Numbered from the stretch's first letter, positions 1 through 9,432 are shown. The stretch is 64,000 nucleotides of DNA from Poriferisphaera corsica (GCF_007747445.1 NZ_CP036425.1:992001-1056000), one strand, 5' to 3'. Notes: a model not told the origin generated them from the letters alone. Numbers and translations: made by a program.

Positions 1-488
1 GATGTCACAGTTTGAATGTTGAAGTCAATCTTGTTTGTTTCCGTAACAGTTACGGGTGTACGTTTTTCCTCCCCCGGTTATCCCCTTCCGGTATCTTTCT
101 CTCCGTTATGTTGCTGTTATCACTCACCAGGCAACGGAGACGACAACGAACTGGCTGCAGCACCTTTGCGATTGTCGAGTCGCGTTCGAGCGTTGGCGTG
201 TTTAGTCAAAATGAATGGGTATGGCTAGGTGCGAAACTGAATCATGTGTACATATAGTTTTGCACGAAAACCCGTTCATAGAGACACAAACACAATTGGC
301 TCTTAGTTCAGGTGCAAAGAATAAATTTGGTTTGTTAACGGATTGTTAGCGGTAGATGAGGAATGTAAGAAAGCATGCTAACGTTCGTTTTAGGGGCATA
401 AGAGGGGTATGGAATGTTAGGAATAGGTTAGATGTGTTCAGATTGTGCGTAACAGGTGTTGATGTGGAAAGGTCGAGAAGCATGAATG
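1..488. other. intergenic left edge, no gene recognised
   Basis: This stretch lies downstream of the minus-strand UbiA gene and reaches the window edge. Short open frames exist on both strands, but none has a ribosome site, a family-like sequence or neighbour-like codon use. I see no clear terminator or RNA gene here. The true gene to the left is outside the window. Confidence 0.5.
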
Positions 489-1502
489 TTAGAGCTGATC
501 GGATAGGCCGAAGGTTGGTGGGGAACCGATTAATGCGTGAATGATTTTGCCGAGGCAGATGATGAGGACGGCAAGTAGGAGTAGCGCGGTCATGACGATG
601 GCTTGCCAGTACATGCCGAGGCCGATGAGCCATGCGACGTCGTAGACGATGAGCCAAAGTCCGGCGATGCGGGAGTATCGGAGTCCAAGTTGTCGACGTG
701 TGGTGATGTTTAATTTTTCGGCTTTGCCAAACATAATACTGGTGATGATGGCGAAGACGATGATTGCGAGGACGGGGCCGAGCATGAGGCGGATGATGTG
801 CGCTTGAGTTGCGGTTTGTGCGATTGGGTTTTCATGAGGCCGGAGGACGCCAACGATGAGCATGCTCCAGAAGAGCCAGCCAGCGCAGATGCCGAAGCCG
901 TCTTTTGCGGTGAGTCGGGGGCGTTTGTTGGCGAGCCAATGACGAGCGGTTGAGCAGAACATGACGTGTGTCATGGCGAGGATGATGGGCCATGCATATT
1001 CGGGTCGAGGGTCGGGGATGAGCATGACGAGTGATGTGATGAGCCCGAGAGAGACGACGCCGACGGCGGGCATGAAGCGGCCGGTGAGGTTGTAGAAGAG
1101 GATGCCGCCGACGGTGATGAGTGTGATGGTGGTGTTGAGTTCGCCGAGCCAGATGGATGCGGCAACGGCGTCGATCATGCTGACAACAGCGGCGGCGATG
1201 GCGAAGCGGACATTGACACGGCCAGCGGGGATGGGACGTTTGGGGGCGAAAGCACGGTCGTGGCGGGCATCGAGTACGTCGTTGAGTGCGATTCCCAGGC
1301 CGGCAAGACCGAGTGCGATGAGTGTGACAAGGATGAGGTGAAGGGTGAGAATGGGGGTGAGGCCGTTGTCGTCACGGTGGAGGATGAAGGTCATGAGCCA
1401 AATATTGGCGATGAGTGTGAGGATAACTTCGCCGCGTCCGAGTTCGAAGAGGTGAAGTATGTCACGTAGGTTGATTCGTGTTTTTGTGGATGGGTGGTTC
1501 AT
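489..1502 (-). CDS. UbiA-family prenyltransferase, polytopic membrane protein
   Basis: This is a 337-residue integral membrane protein. The UbiA signature is visible as N74-D75-x-x-D78-x-x-x-D82, the Mg-diphosphate binding motif, at the end of a hydrophobic helix. Most of the rest is alternating hydrophobic segments, consistent with the usual 8-9 helices. UbiA enzymes join a polyprenyl diphosphate to an aromatic or other acceptor during synthesis of quinones, haem O or lipids. The second Asp-rich motif is less clear (a lone D near residue 196), so the acceptor cannot be named. The genome uses the futalosine route (mqnC at 18.8 kb), so a MqnP-like role is possible, but the genes are not linked. 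It is divergent from the next gene and appears to be a single-gene unit. The ATG start lacks a strong ribosome site. Confidence 0.85.
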   Translation of the reverse strand: MNHPSTKTRINLRDILHLFELGRGEVILTLIANIWLMTFILHRDDNGLTPILTLHLILVTLIALGLAGLGIALNDVLDARHDRAFAPKRPIPAGRVNVRFAIAAAVVSMIDAVAASIWLGELNTTITLITVGGILFYNLTGRFMPAVGVVSLGLITSLVMLIPDPRPEYAWPIILAMTHVMFCSTARHWLANKRPRLTAKDGFGICAGWLFWSMLIVGVLRPHENPIAQTATQAHIIRLMLGPVLAIIVFAIITSIMFGKAEKLNITTRRQLGLRYSRIAGLWLIVYDVAWLIGLGMYWQAIVMTALLLLAVLIICLGKIIHALIGSPPTFGLSDQL

Positions 1503-1679
1503 CAGTGTTATTATCGGCGTGATGGTGAGTTGTAGCCTTAATAAAGTCTTGGCGAGTTGGCAGAATGGGGGTGAATGCTCAGAAAGGGGGGTGTGGCGAA
1601 CAAGGGGGGTAAGCCGATCGTATACAGAGTGTAAAGATCAGTGCAATGGTTGGTTAAAAAAGGTAAACTGTCAGGCCTG

Positions 1680-2570
1680 ATGAGAAGATCAAGTGTGAAA
1701 AAGATCGGTGCGACAAAGGTCGCGTTGTTAACAACGATGGCGTCGCTGCTGTTGGGTGGCTGCAGTGCGAGCTCGTCAGGCAATCCGATATTGGATTTGC
1801 TATCGGATTTTATGCCGCCGTCGCCGAAAGAAGCGGCGTTGGATTTGTTTGATATTTATGATGCGGATAAGCGTCGTCGTGCGGTGGCTTTGATTGCGGC
1901 ATCGCCGTTTGGGCATGAGGAGCCTTATGTCCGGACGTACCGGGTGATGTTGGGTCGTGGGTCTGAGGGACAGGTGTTGCCTGTGGACGATGATGCGACG
2001 GTGAGGGCGACGTGTGCGAAAGCGCTTGGGATGCATGGGACGGTTGAGGATGCGGAACTGATAGCGCCGTTGTTGAAGGACAAGGTTTCGTATGTGCGTT
2101 GGCAGGCGGCTCAGGCATTGCAGCGGATTCATAATCCGATTGCGGTGCAGCCTTTGATTGAGACGCTTCGGATGGATGAGGACTCTGATGTGAGGCAGGC
2201 ATGTGCGGCGGCGTTGGGGCAGTACCCTCAGCCGTTGGTCTATGACACGTTGGTGGGTGCGTTGTCCGATCCGAATTATGGTGTTGTGCAGGCGGCGCAT
2301 CAGTCGTTGCGAACACTGACGGGGCAACAATTCACGTCGCAAGGTGAAGCGTGGATTAAATGGGGAAGTGAGAATCGCTCGACATTGTTTATTGATCAGC
2401 AGATGTATCAGTTTTTGCCGTATCAAAAGCCAGCATCGATCATCGATAAGGTGCGTTTCTGGAAGGAACGCGAAGAGGTTCAGCCGAAGCTTCCGATTGG
2501 CAAGCGGCCGCTTGAAGAAGAAGATGTTATTGCAGTTGAAGCAATGACGCCGACAGACGAGGAAGAATAG
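1680..2570 (+). CDS. HEAT-repeat lipoprotein
   Basis: This predicted exported lipoprotein starts with a basic stretch and a hydrophobic segment ending in the lipobox LLGGC, with the acylated cysteine at residue 28 from this ATG. A longer frame could start at 1641, but the 1680 ATG gives a normal-length signal peptide. Residues from about 90 to 230 hold helical HEAT/PBS-lyase-type repeats, with phrases such as ATVRATCAKALG, SYVRWQAAQALQ and SDVRQACAAALG about 30 residues apart. HEAT repeats are protein-binding scaffolds, so a periplasmic or outer-membrane assembly role is likely, but no partner is visible. The C-terminus is acidic. It converges on the next minus-strand gene, with two terminators between them. 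Confidence 0.8.
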   Translation: MRRSSVKKIGATKVALLTTMASLLLGGCSASSSGNPILDLLSDFMPPSPKEAALDLFDIYDADKRRRAVALIAASPFGHEEPYVRTYRVMLGRGSEGQVLPVDDDATVRATCAKALGMHGTVEDAELIAPLLKDKVSYVRWQAAQALQRIHNPIAVQPLIETLRMDEDSDVRQACAAALGQYPQPLVYDTLVGALSDPNYGVVQAAHQSLRTLTGQQFTSQGEAWIKWGSENRSTLFIDQQMYQFLPYQKPASIIDKVRFWKEREEVQPKLPIGKRPLEEEDVIAVEAMTPTDEEE

Positions 2571-2596
2571 GCGGGGGTTATTAAGAAGAAATATTG

Positions 2597-2623
2597 CGGT
2601 CGCCTAAAGGCGGCCGTTTTTTT
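2597..2623 (+). terminator. rho-independent terminator of the HEAT lipoprotein gene
   Basis: An 8-bp GC-rich stem (2597-2604 with 2609-2616, one G-U pair, TAAA loop) is followed by a run of seven T on the plus strand, 26 nt after the stop codon. Confidence 0.8.
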
Positions 2624-2630
2624 ATATAAA

Positions 2631-2660
2631 AAAGATCGCTCGATATAAGGAGCGATCTTT
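2631..2660 (-). terminator. terminator of the PEP-CTERM glycosidase gene
   Basis: A perfect 11-bp inverted repeat (2631-2641 with 2650-2660) has an 8-nt loop. On the minus strand it is followed by a U run (A run at 2625-2633 on plus). It ends the minus-strand gene that stops at 2681. Confidence 0.85.
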
Positions 2661-2680
2661 GTGTGAGATGATTTGTTGTG

Positions 2681-4180
2681 TTATGAGCGGCGGCGTCTAT
2701 TTGTCATCGCGAGTATGCTGATGGAGATCAGGCATAGGGATGCGGGTTCTGGGATTTGGTTTGACGAAATGCTTAGGCCAGAAGCAACTGAGTAGCCAGT
2801 GAGGTATGAGAGGCTTCCGTCGGTGTCATGTGCGAGGTTGTCGAGATAAACGACGGTGTCGCCTTTGCCCCAGATTTGGATGGAGTCCATTGTGAAGTCA
2901 CTGCCATCAATTTGACCATTGGTGTTATTCACCCAACTTTCCCAAGCGGTCGCGTCATCAATGTTCCATTCGTAGAGATGCCAATTGCCGTCAGCGGTGA
3001 TTGCTTTGCGGATACCACGATCACCAGTCGTTGGATCATCAAGTGCAATGGAGATATAGGCATCGGTGTCAGTGGTTTTGGCCCAGACTCCGACATATCC
3101 GTCTGCGATTCGGATGGTGTTTTGGCTGCGTGTTGCGTAACTTCCTGAGACGAGTCGAGCGAACCACTCGTTGGTTTGATAGGCGTCATCGGTAATCGTG
3201 AGTTTCATGGCACCTTGGCCAACGGCTACATCAGAAGTGACGATTTCAGTTGTTGAAAGGCTTTCATTGAAGCCGGTGCTGCTGCCTGAGTAGCCGGGTG
3301 AATATTCAAAGTTCGCGAAGTTGTTGTGTTCGAAGTTTGCGAAGGCCATGTATGAGTTGTCAGCCACAGCGTGTACGCCGAAGTTAGCACCGACAGCGCG
3401 ATATGTATCTGATGGTGTATTTACATAATGTGCAGTGCCATTGTTCATGGTCATTTGAGTCGAACCGCCGCCATCGAGGTTGATTGCCCATGTTGCGTCG
3501 AATGCCTTCATGAGTTTACCTAACTCATTGTTAGTGACGCCGATAGAATCGGAGCGACGGCCATCAACAGTCATGAGAATGAGTTTGTTGAGAACGGCGT
3601 TGTAGCCTACGGCAGTGCGGGGGTGACGTGAAGTTGCGTGCGAGAGTTGGCCGTTGCCTGTGAGTTGACCGTTTTGAACGATGATGTCGCTGCCTGCAAA
3701 TGCGTTTCCGTAGGCATATTGATTGCCGGTATAGCTGGTGAGGAGTTCGATTTGTTTTGTTGGTGAGATGTTGACAGCGGGCCAACCGGTTGAGAAAGAT
3801 GAAACGAGATTGGAGTCGGAAACAACTAGACCAACGTTGTCAGCATTTGGACTGAATGTGCCATAAAAGTTAGTGTTAATGGCGATTTCAGTGTTTGTTG
3901 CGTTCATGAAATCCATTGTGGTTTGAAGTGTCGTATCGTATGGATCTGAACCGTTGCTGGGTGTCGAAGTGAAACTGATAGATGGTTGTGCGAGTTTGAT
4001 TTCCATGACATCGACGTCGAGGTGGCTATAACTCCAGCCGAGAATACCGTGAACGTCAGTACCTCGCAGCGCGCTGTATGAGACGCCGCTAAATGGGTTG
4101 GTTGTCGTCCAACCGGCAAGCGCGTGAGAGGTGAGAGCAATGGAGCATAATAGTCCGAGTGCGATTCGTTTTTTCATCAT
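2681..4180 (-). CDS. PEP-CTERM phosphodiester glycosidase-family protein, copy 1
   Basis: This 499-residue exported protein has an N-terminal signal peptide (residues 1-22, ending HALAG). It then carries a phosphodiester glycosidase (NAGPA-type, PF09992-like) domain recognised by RHPRTAVGYN (185-194), VDGR (205-208), the TNNEL segment and NLDGGGSTQM (234-243). A beta-rich module (about 290-470) resembles a carbohydrate-binding domain. The end is a PEP-CTERM sorting tag: IPEP at 476, a hydrophobic helix and RRRR. NAGPA domains hydrolyse sugar-1-phosphodiesters in lysosomal enzymes and occur in bacterial exopolysaccharide proteins. The PEP tag predicts exosortase-dependent processing and release to the surface or matrix. 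The start follows AAGGAA. It is a paralogue of the next upstream gene, in the same orientation. Confidence 0.85.
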   Translation of the reverse strand: MMKKRIALGLLCSIALTSHALAGWTTTNPFSGVSYSALRGTDVHGILGWSYSHLDVDVMEIKLAQPSISFTSTPSNGSDPYDTTLQTTMDFMNATNTEIAINTNFYGTFSPNADNVGLVVSDSNLVSSFSTGWPAVNISPTKQIELLTSYTGNQYAYGNAFAGSDIIVQNGQLTGNGQLSHATSRHPRTAVGYNAVLNKLILMTVDGRRSDSIGVTNNELGKLMKAFDATWAINLDGGGSTQMTMNNGTAHYVNTPSDTYRAVGANFGVHAVADNSYMAFANFEHNNFANFEYSPGYSGSSTGFNESLSTTEIVTSDVAVGQGAMKLTITDDAYQTNEWFARLVSGSYATRSQNTIRIADGYVGVWAKTTDTDAYISIALDDPTTGDRGIRKAITADGNWHLYEWNIDDATAWESWVNNTNGQIDGSDFTMDSIQIWGKGDTVVYLDNLAHDTDGSLSYLTGYSVASGLSISSNQIPEPASLCLISISILAMTNRRRRS

Positions 4181-4206
4181 ATGTTTCCTTAGAGAGGTAG
4201 AAAAAG

Positions 4207-4238
4207 CAAAAAAGCCGACGATAGATTTTCGCCCCGGC
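4207..4238 (-). promoter_or_regulatory. possible leader hairpin/attenuator before PEP-CTERM copy 1
   Basis: On the minus strand, GCCG-GGG-CGA pairs with TCG-T-CGGC over a 7-nt loop and is followed directly by TTTTTT, 30-60 nt before the ATG. The stem is imperfect, so this may be an attenuator, a weak upstream terminator or chance. It is distinct from the strong terminator at 4437-4462. Confidence 0.35.
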
Positions 4239-4436
4239 GGAATGTTAGATACGTCATATGTTTGCAGAAAATAGAAACGAATTGATATGTGAAACAGAGA
4301 GCAAAGTACATGCAGATATGGACGCGCGTAAATATCAAAAACGATGAAATTAGATTATGTATACCCGCGGTCTTATTCTCGGCTTTGTTTGAAAGTGTTT
4401 CATTTAGCAAGGCTAGCCTATTGGAGTGTATATAAA

Positions 4437-4462
4437 AAAACCACTTCATTTGAAGTGGTTTT
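4437..4462. terminator. bidirectional terminator after PEP-CTERM copy 2
   Basis: A perfect 12-bp inverted repeat (AAAACCACTTCA with its complement, 2-nt spacer) has A/T runs on both sides. It lies 24 nt past the stop of the 4486-5934 gene. Confidence 0.85.
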
Positions 4463-4485
4463 AGAGTTTCGGGTTTTACGATTGG

Positions 4486-5934
4486 TTATCGTTTACTTCG
4501 AAGGAGTGCGAGGCCGCTGATTGCGAGAAGACTGAGGGTTGCGGGTTCTGGAATGATCATTGAGGAGACAGTGTCGTGCTTGAGGTTGTCAATGAATGTG
4601 ACGGAGTTTGATTTACCAGAGAGTAGGATTGAATCGAGTGAGAATGTGGCGCTGTCGATTTTGCCATTGCCTACGAAGCTATCCCATTGGTCGGCATCAT
4701 CAAGATTCCACTCGTAATAATGCCAGTTACCGTCGGCGACGAGCGCCTTTTTTGTGGATTTTTCGAGGTCAGATCCTTCGTCGAGTGCAAGTGAGAGGAA
4801 CTGATCTGCGTCGGTCGTTTTGGCCCAGATACCGATGAAGCCGTTGGCTTCAAATTTCGTGTTATTGGCGGCACTGCCGGAAGCAGAGACCATACGTGTG
4901 AGCCAATCGCTAGAAGACGAGGCTTCGTTGATGGTGAGTTTGAGTGCGCTGTTGCCTTCTGCGGCATCGCCTGTGATGACTTCGAAAGAGGAAGATGAGG
5001 CGATGTTATTTGAGGTGCCTGACCAGTCGAGGTTTTTATCGAATTTGGCAAGGTTACCGTGCTCGAAGGAAGCGAGTTCGGAATAGGTATTGTTGATGTT
5101 GGCGTTGACGCCGAAGTTGCCACCGACTTTGCGGTATTTATCTGAGGGGTTGTTGACGTAGTGAGCGGTACCATTGTTCATGGTCATTTGTGTTGAGCCG
5201 CCACCGTCGAGGTTGATGGCCCAGGTTGCACCGAAGCCTTGCATGAGTTTGGCGAGTTCGTTGTTTGTGACACCGATGGTACGGCTGGAGTCGCGGCCAT
5301 CGACGGTCATGAGGATGAGTTTGTTTTCTGCTGCGTTGTAGCCAACGGAAGTACGTGGGTGGCGTGAGGTGGCGTGGTCGATTTGACCGTTGCCCGTGAG
5401 CTGGCTGTTTTCGACGATGACGTCACTGCCAGCGAAGGCATTGAAGTAGGCATATTGATTCTGATAGTAGCTGGTAACAAGCTCGACTTCATTTTTCGAA
5501 GAGATATTGATTGCGGGCCAAGCACTAGAGAAAGAAGAGACGAGTTGGCCGTCAGAGTACATGAGGCCAATGTTGTCGGTTTCGGTGTATGGCGAGAATG
5601 TGGTGCCATAGAAATTGGTATTGATGGCAATTTCTGTGTCTGAGGACTGCATGAACTGCATGGTGGTTTGGCGGGTGGTGTCACCTGCTTTTGAGCCATT
5701 GGAGGGTGTGGTTTTGAAGTTGATTCCTTCTGCTTCGAGATCGATTTCCATCACATCCACAGCGAGGGGGCTGTAGCTCCAGCCTAGGAATTGGTGTGCA
5801 TCTTTGTTGCGAAGTTTGCTGTAAACAACGCCATCAAATGGGTTACTGGTTTCCCATGCCTGGGCAGCAGTTGCGATACTCAGGATCATGCCTGCGCTCA
5901 ATAGTCCCAAAGCGGATTTCATCATACGTTTCAC
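4486..5934 (-). CDS. PEP-CTERM phosphodiester glycosidase-family protein, copy 2
   Basis: This 482-residue paralogue of the downstream gene shares the same order: signal peptide (about 1-26), NAGPA-type domain with RHPRTSVGYN, VDGRD, GVTNNELAKLM and NLDGGGSTQM, a beta-rich C-terminal module, and a PEP-CTERM tag (IPEP at 461 followed by a hydrophobic helix and RSKR). The two copies are close in the catalytic part and more divergent in the C-terminal module, as expected of an older tandem duplication. The likely role is acting on sugar-phosphodiester bonds in extracellular polysaccharide; the substrate is unknown. The ATG is preceded by GAGGTGA at good spacing. Each copy has its own terminator, so they are separate transcripts. 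Confidence 0.85.
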   Translation of the reverse strand: MKRMMKSALGLLSAGMILSIATAAQAWETSNPFDGVVYSKLRNKDAHQFLGWSYSPLAVDVMEIDLEAEGINFKTTPSNGSKAGDTTRQTTMQFMQSSDTEIAINTNFYGTTFSPYTETDNIGLMYSDGQLVSSFSSAWPAINISSKNEVELVTSYYQNQYAYFNAFAGSDVIVENSQLTGNGQIDHATSRHPRTSVGYNAAENKLILMTVDGRDSSRTIGVTNNELAKLMQGFGATWAINLDGGGSTQMTMNNGTAHYVNNPSDKYRKVGGNFGVNANINNTYSELASFEHGNLAKFDKNLDWSGTSNNIASSSSFEVITGDAAEGNSALKLTINEASSSSDWLTRMVSASGSAANNTKFEANGFIGIWAKTTDADQFLSLALDEGSDLEKSTKKALVADGNWHYYEWNLDDADQWDSFVGNGKIDSATFSLDSILLSGKSNSVTFIDNLKHDTVSSMIIPEPATLSLLAISGLALLRSKR

Positions 5935-6389
5935 CTCTCAGAAAGTAAGGTCTCTACTCAACCCATCACAAAGCATTGGAACGACAGCTGTTATGCCGAT
6001 GCCTGTGACAGCAACTCATATATGCTTGAAAAAGCATGTTTACTTGGAGAAATGCGGTTTACCGATCAATTTGGCGTGCAAAGCTGGACGTCAATCCCGG
6101 CGGTCGGCATTTCAAGCGACCCACTGTGTATATAAATGTACATGAAATTCTGAAACTAACAAAGAAATTGTTCGGTGATTGAAGAAATATTTGTTTGGCT
6201 GTTCTGCCGGGCTGTAAGACGGGGCAAGATAGCTATTTTAGGTTGTTGATTGATGTTTGGATGCAGCGTTAGTCATATCTGTACAAGTTAGGTTTAAGTT
6301 TGGTTGAGTCTAGATGTAAATACTGACATAAAATTAATATTCACAAAGGCTTGTGTGAGATAAGATGTGCGTATCACGAAAGAGGGTTC
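5935..6389. other. divergent promoter region, no gene
   Basis: This lies between the minus-strand PEP-CTERM gene and the plus-strand phosphatase gene, so it must hold both promoters. It contains a CCCGGCGG block (6093-6100) that also occurs upstream of the other PEP-CTERM copy (4232-4240 region). No RNA gene or convincing ORF is seen. Confidence 0.45.
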
Positions 6390-7076
6390 ATGCATCAAAA
6401 AAATAAAAACGGGGTCGGGGATTGTGAACGGCCAAACCGATTCTGGTGGCATTTCACACTGATTGCGGTGGGTGTAACAGTTGTCAGCTTGTTAGTGACA
6501 AAGGTTCTTTTGGATCAAAAGATTCTGAGGCCGCCGTATCCTGCATTTGGGAAACAAGTGGCTTGGTTATTGGGTGAACAAGAATCTGCGTATAACTTCG
6601 ATGAGGTTGTGCCGGGGCTGGTGTATCGATCATCGAACCCTGATCTTGCGTTTCTGGAATATCTGAAGGCTCAGTATGGGGTCGGTACGGTAGTGTCACT
6701 CGCTGGGCCGCAGGATTGGTTTGAAGATGCTGAGAAAATGGGGATGAAAGTGCATCGATATGGGTGGGGAACATCGAAGTTGCCTGGGATTGATGAATTA
6801 GGTGAAGTTGAGAAGCTGATGGAGCAGGCGGAAAAAGGGGATGCGGTGTTGGTGCACTGTTCTGCGGGTGCGGATCGCACGGGATATGCGGTGGCATTGT
6901 ATCGGGTAAAAGCTGAGGGTTGGAAATTAGACGATGCGGTTGAAGAGATGCGCGGGTATTGGCATTTTCCAGAAACAAAGGAAATGCTTCACCTTCAAAT
7001 GAAGGTCTATCTTGAATCGCCAATTGAGACAGCGCAGGCGAAACCACCGGCTTGGGATAATGCGGCTTACGAGTGA
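6390..7076 (+). CDS. membrane-anchored tyrosine/dual-specificity phosphatase
   Basis: From the ATG at 6390 the protein has 228 residues. A TTG at 6351 is an alternative, but 6390 is preceded by AGAGGG, although with only 3 nt of spacing. Residues 18-40 form one membrane helix. The rest is a cysteine-phosphatase domain with the P-loop HCSAGADRTG (C157 nucleophile, R163 phosphate-binding), the CxxGxxR[TS] signature of the PTP/DSP superfamily. An Asp general acid is expected upstream, and candidates such as D135 in GIDEL are present. With one N-terminal helix the catalytic domain could face either side; the N-terminal charge pattern does not settle it. The substrate may be a phosphotyrosine protein, a phosphoinositide or a nucleotide. 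No kinase partner lies nearby. It converges on the ABC-F gene. Confidence 0.8.
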   Translation: MHQKNKNGVGDCERPNRFWWHFTLIAVGVTVVSLLVTKVLLDQKILRPPYPAFGKQVAWLLGEQESAYNFDEVVPGLVYRSSNPDLAFLEYLKAQYGVGTVVSLAGPQDWFEDAEKMGMKVHRYGWGTSKLPGIDELGEVEKLMEQAEKGDAVLVHCSAGADRTGYAVALYRVKAEGWKLDDAVEEMRGYWHFPETKEMLHLQMKVYLESPIETAQAKPPAWDNAAYE

Positions 7077-7111
7077 AGAATTTTGGTGGGGCTAATCATC
7101 AGATAGATAAA

Positions 7112-9118
7112 TTAATTTGATCGCGAGAGCCATTCGTCTTCGATTTGGCTGTACTCACTTTGCAATTTTTCTCGTTCAGCTGTGAGTTGTGTGACTTGGT
7201 CACCTTCGCGGTAAGTGTCTGGATTAGCGAGCAGGGTGTCAATTTCTGTGAGACGCACTTCAGCAGCTTCGAGGGCGGCTTCGAGTTTTTGCTGATTCAT
7301 GTGCTTAAAGCGTGTGTTTTTTCGTTGGGTTGGTTGCTGTTGAGGTTGTTGTTTCTGAGATTGTTGAATGCGGATTTCTTCGGCTCTGCGTTTTTCAGCC
7401 TCTTTGCGTTGTTGTTCGTTGCGAGCTGCTTCGGCTTTTGCGGTTGCTTGATGCTTTTCTCTGGTGATGGTTTCGGCATACTCGGAGTAATTGCCGAGGA
7501 ATTGTCGGACGTTACCGTTGCCGTCAAGGATGAGTAGTTGATCGACGAGATTATCGAGAAGCATTCGGTCGTGGGAGATGAGGATTAGTGTGCCTTCGAT
7601 GGGTTTTTCACCGACGGTTGTGTAATTGTTGACGGGCTTAGTGTATTGCTTGAGTGATTCTTCAAGGCGTTCAGATGAGGGGATGTCCAAGTGGTTGGTG
7701 GGCTCGTCGAGGATAAGGACGTTGTGGCCGCCTGCAACAAGGCCTGCAAGGACGACACGTGCGCGTTCGCCGCCGGAGCATGTGCCAAGGAGCGAGTCCT
7801 GTTCGTTGCCGGTGAAGAGGAATGCGCCAGCCAGATCGCGAGCTTCCTGCTCGGTTTCGTTGGCAACGTGTCGGCGGAGATAGTTGACGACGGTTTCGTT
7901 TAGTGCGAGGTCTTCATGGGTTTGTTTGAAGTGCCCGACGTCGATCTGCGCGCCGTTTTTAACGATACCTGCATCGCGATCGAGGAGACCGAGGAGAACT
8001 TTGACGAGTGTGGTTTTTCCAGCACCGTTGGGGCCGATGATGCCGATTTTTTCGCCGCGTGTGATCTTGATGTCCACATCTTTAAAGAGGACTTTTGATC
8101 CATAGGCTTTGCTGACGTTTTCTGCGATGACGATGTGGTCGCCGGGACGTTTGGCTTTCTTGAAGCTGAGATTCATGACGTCGAGTTCTGCGGGACGCTC
8201 GAGCTGCTCGTCACGTATATATCGGCTGAGCCGCTTTTCACGGCCTTGCGCTTGTTTTGAGCGTTGGCCTGCGCGGTATCGATCGATAAAGGCTTTTTCC
8301 TGTTTGATTTTGGTTTGTTGCTTATCGTAGGCGCGGCGTTGGGCGAGAATACGTTCAGTGCGAAGCTCACGGAATTTGGTGTAGCTGCCGGGATATTCGA
8401 CCATTCTGCCAAGTTCTAACTCGTAGATAGTCTTAACGCTGCGGTTGAGAAGCCAACGGTCGTGTGAGATGAGGATGACGGCACCGTTGTATTCGCTGAG
8501 GAATTCTTCGAGCCATTTACGGCCTTCAATATCGAGGTGGTTGGTGGGTTCGTCGAGTAGCAGGATGTCGGGGTGTGCGAGCAGAAGTTTGGCAAGCGCG
8601 AGTCGGCCTCGCTGTCCGCCGGAGAGATCTTTGACTTTGACGCCAAAGAATGCGTCAGTGAGTCCGAGGCCGTGAAGGACTTCGTCGACGATGTGATCGA
8701 CGGTATATCCACCAGCAGTATGCATGTTGTGCTCGACACGCTCATATTGCTTCATGAGTTTTTCGAGTTGACTGCCTTCGGCATCTGCCATTTGGTGGGC
8801 GATATTTTCGAGTTGGGCATGCATTTCATCAAGGTGGGCGAAGGCTTCGCCTGCTTCCTCGCGGAGCGTTTTTTCACCATCGAGGTTGTGATCCTGATGG
8901 AGGTAGCCGACGGAGGCGCCGCGAGCGACTTGGATTTGCCCTTTTTCGGCTTTAAGGTTGCCGATGCCGGCAATGAGTTTCATCAGCGTACTTTTGCCAC
9001 AGCCGTTACGACCGACAAGGCCGACGTGCTCACCGGCATCGAGGGTAAGGTTGACGCCGTCAAGGATGACACGGTCGCCGAAGCTGAGTTCTACGTTTGC
9101 TACGCTGATAAGAGCCAT
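7112..9118 (-). CDS. ABC-F family ATPase, ribosome-associated
   Basis: This soluble protein has two fused ABC ATPase domains and no membrane segments. I chose the ATG at 9118 because it opens with MALISVANVELSFG, the normal family start; a frame up to 9247 adds 43 unrelated residues. Seen, in order: Walker A GRNGCGKST (36-44), LSGGQ (165-169), DEPTNHLD (189-196), a charged linker (about 245-310), a second Walker A GPNGAGKTT (362-370), a second signature CSGGE (447-451), DEPTNHLD (471-478), a Q/K/E-rich linker and a C-terminal coiled coil (about 590-668). ABC-F proteins bind the ribosomal E site and rescue or modulate translation. The C-terminal coiled coil resembles the Uup type. This is probably a housekeeping factor rather than a resistance factor. 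Confidence 0.88.
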   Translation of the reverse strand: MALISVANVELSFGDRVILDGVNLTLDAGEHVGLVGRNGCGKSTLMKLIAGIGNLKAEKGQIQVARGASVGYLHQDHNLDGEKTLREEAGEAFAHLDEMHAQLENIAHQMADAEGSQLEKLMKQYERVEHNMHTAGGYTVDHIVDEVLHGLGLTDAFFGVKVKDLSGGQRGRLALAKLLLAHPDILLLDEPTNHLDIEGRKWLEEFLSEYNGAVILISHDRWLLNRSVKTIYELELGRMVEYPGSYTKFRELRTERILAQRRAYDKQQTKIKQEKAFIDRYRAGQRSKQAQGREKRLSRYIRDEQLERPAELDVMNLSFKKAKRPGDHIVIAENVSKAYGSKVLFKDVDIKITRGEKIGIIGPNGAGKTTLVKVLLGLLDRDAGIVKNGAQIDVGHFKQTHEDLALNETVVNYLRRHVANETEQEARDLAGAFLFTGNEQDSLLGTCSGGERARVVLAGLVAGGHNVLILDEPTNHLDIPSSERLEESLKQYTKPVNNYTTVGEKPIEGTLILISHDRMLLDNLVDQLLILDGNGNVRQFLGNYSEYAETITREKHQATAKAEAARNEQQRKEAEKRRAEEIRIQQSQKQQPQQQPTQRKNTRFKHMNQQKLEAALEAAEVRLTEIDTLLANPDTYREGDQVTQLTAEREKLQSEYSQIEDEWLSRSN

Positions 9119-9432
9119 GTTGTGGAGTGGCCTTTCGATTGGTGATGCGGGGTACGGATAGTTCTGTTGCGGGCTGGGATCGCTTGAGTTGATGAGGGTA
9201 GAGATTGTAGCTGACATGGTGATTGCCGCCAAAAGTGACAGGATCATTACAGATGGTATGGCCGTTACGATTGGAACAGAAGGGTGTATTAGGACCGTTT
9301 TTGTCTGGGGGATTCGTTACTTTAGACAGTTGATGACACCTGTGCGGATCGACCAGCGTGGCCGTGATTTTATCCTTGATATTAGGGCGAAAATGTTCAA
9401 CAAATGGGTCTGTATCTCCTATGCTTTGTGGC
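9119..9432. other. divergent promoter region between ABC-F and sulfatase-fold genes
   Basis: Open frames extend into this stretch from both flanking genes, but the coding-like sequence begins only at the chosen starts. It must hold the two divergent promoters. I cannot point to -10 or -35 boxes with confidence. Confidence 0.4.

Larger units (their letters stand above)
4181..4485. other. intergenic between the two PEP-CTERM paralogues
   Basis: This holds the strong terminator of the upstream paralogue (4437-4462), the candidate leader hairpin (4207-4238) and presumably the promoter of copy 1. An 86-codon minus-strand frame overlaps it but has no family-like sequence. Confidence 0.5.

Noticed and set aside
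4189-4449. An 86-codon minus-strand frame between the PEP-CTERM genes
   Set aside because: It covers a strong terminator-proximal region and a leader hairpin, with no ribosome site or protein-like pattern.
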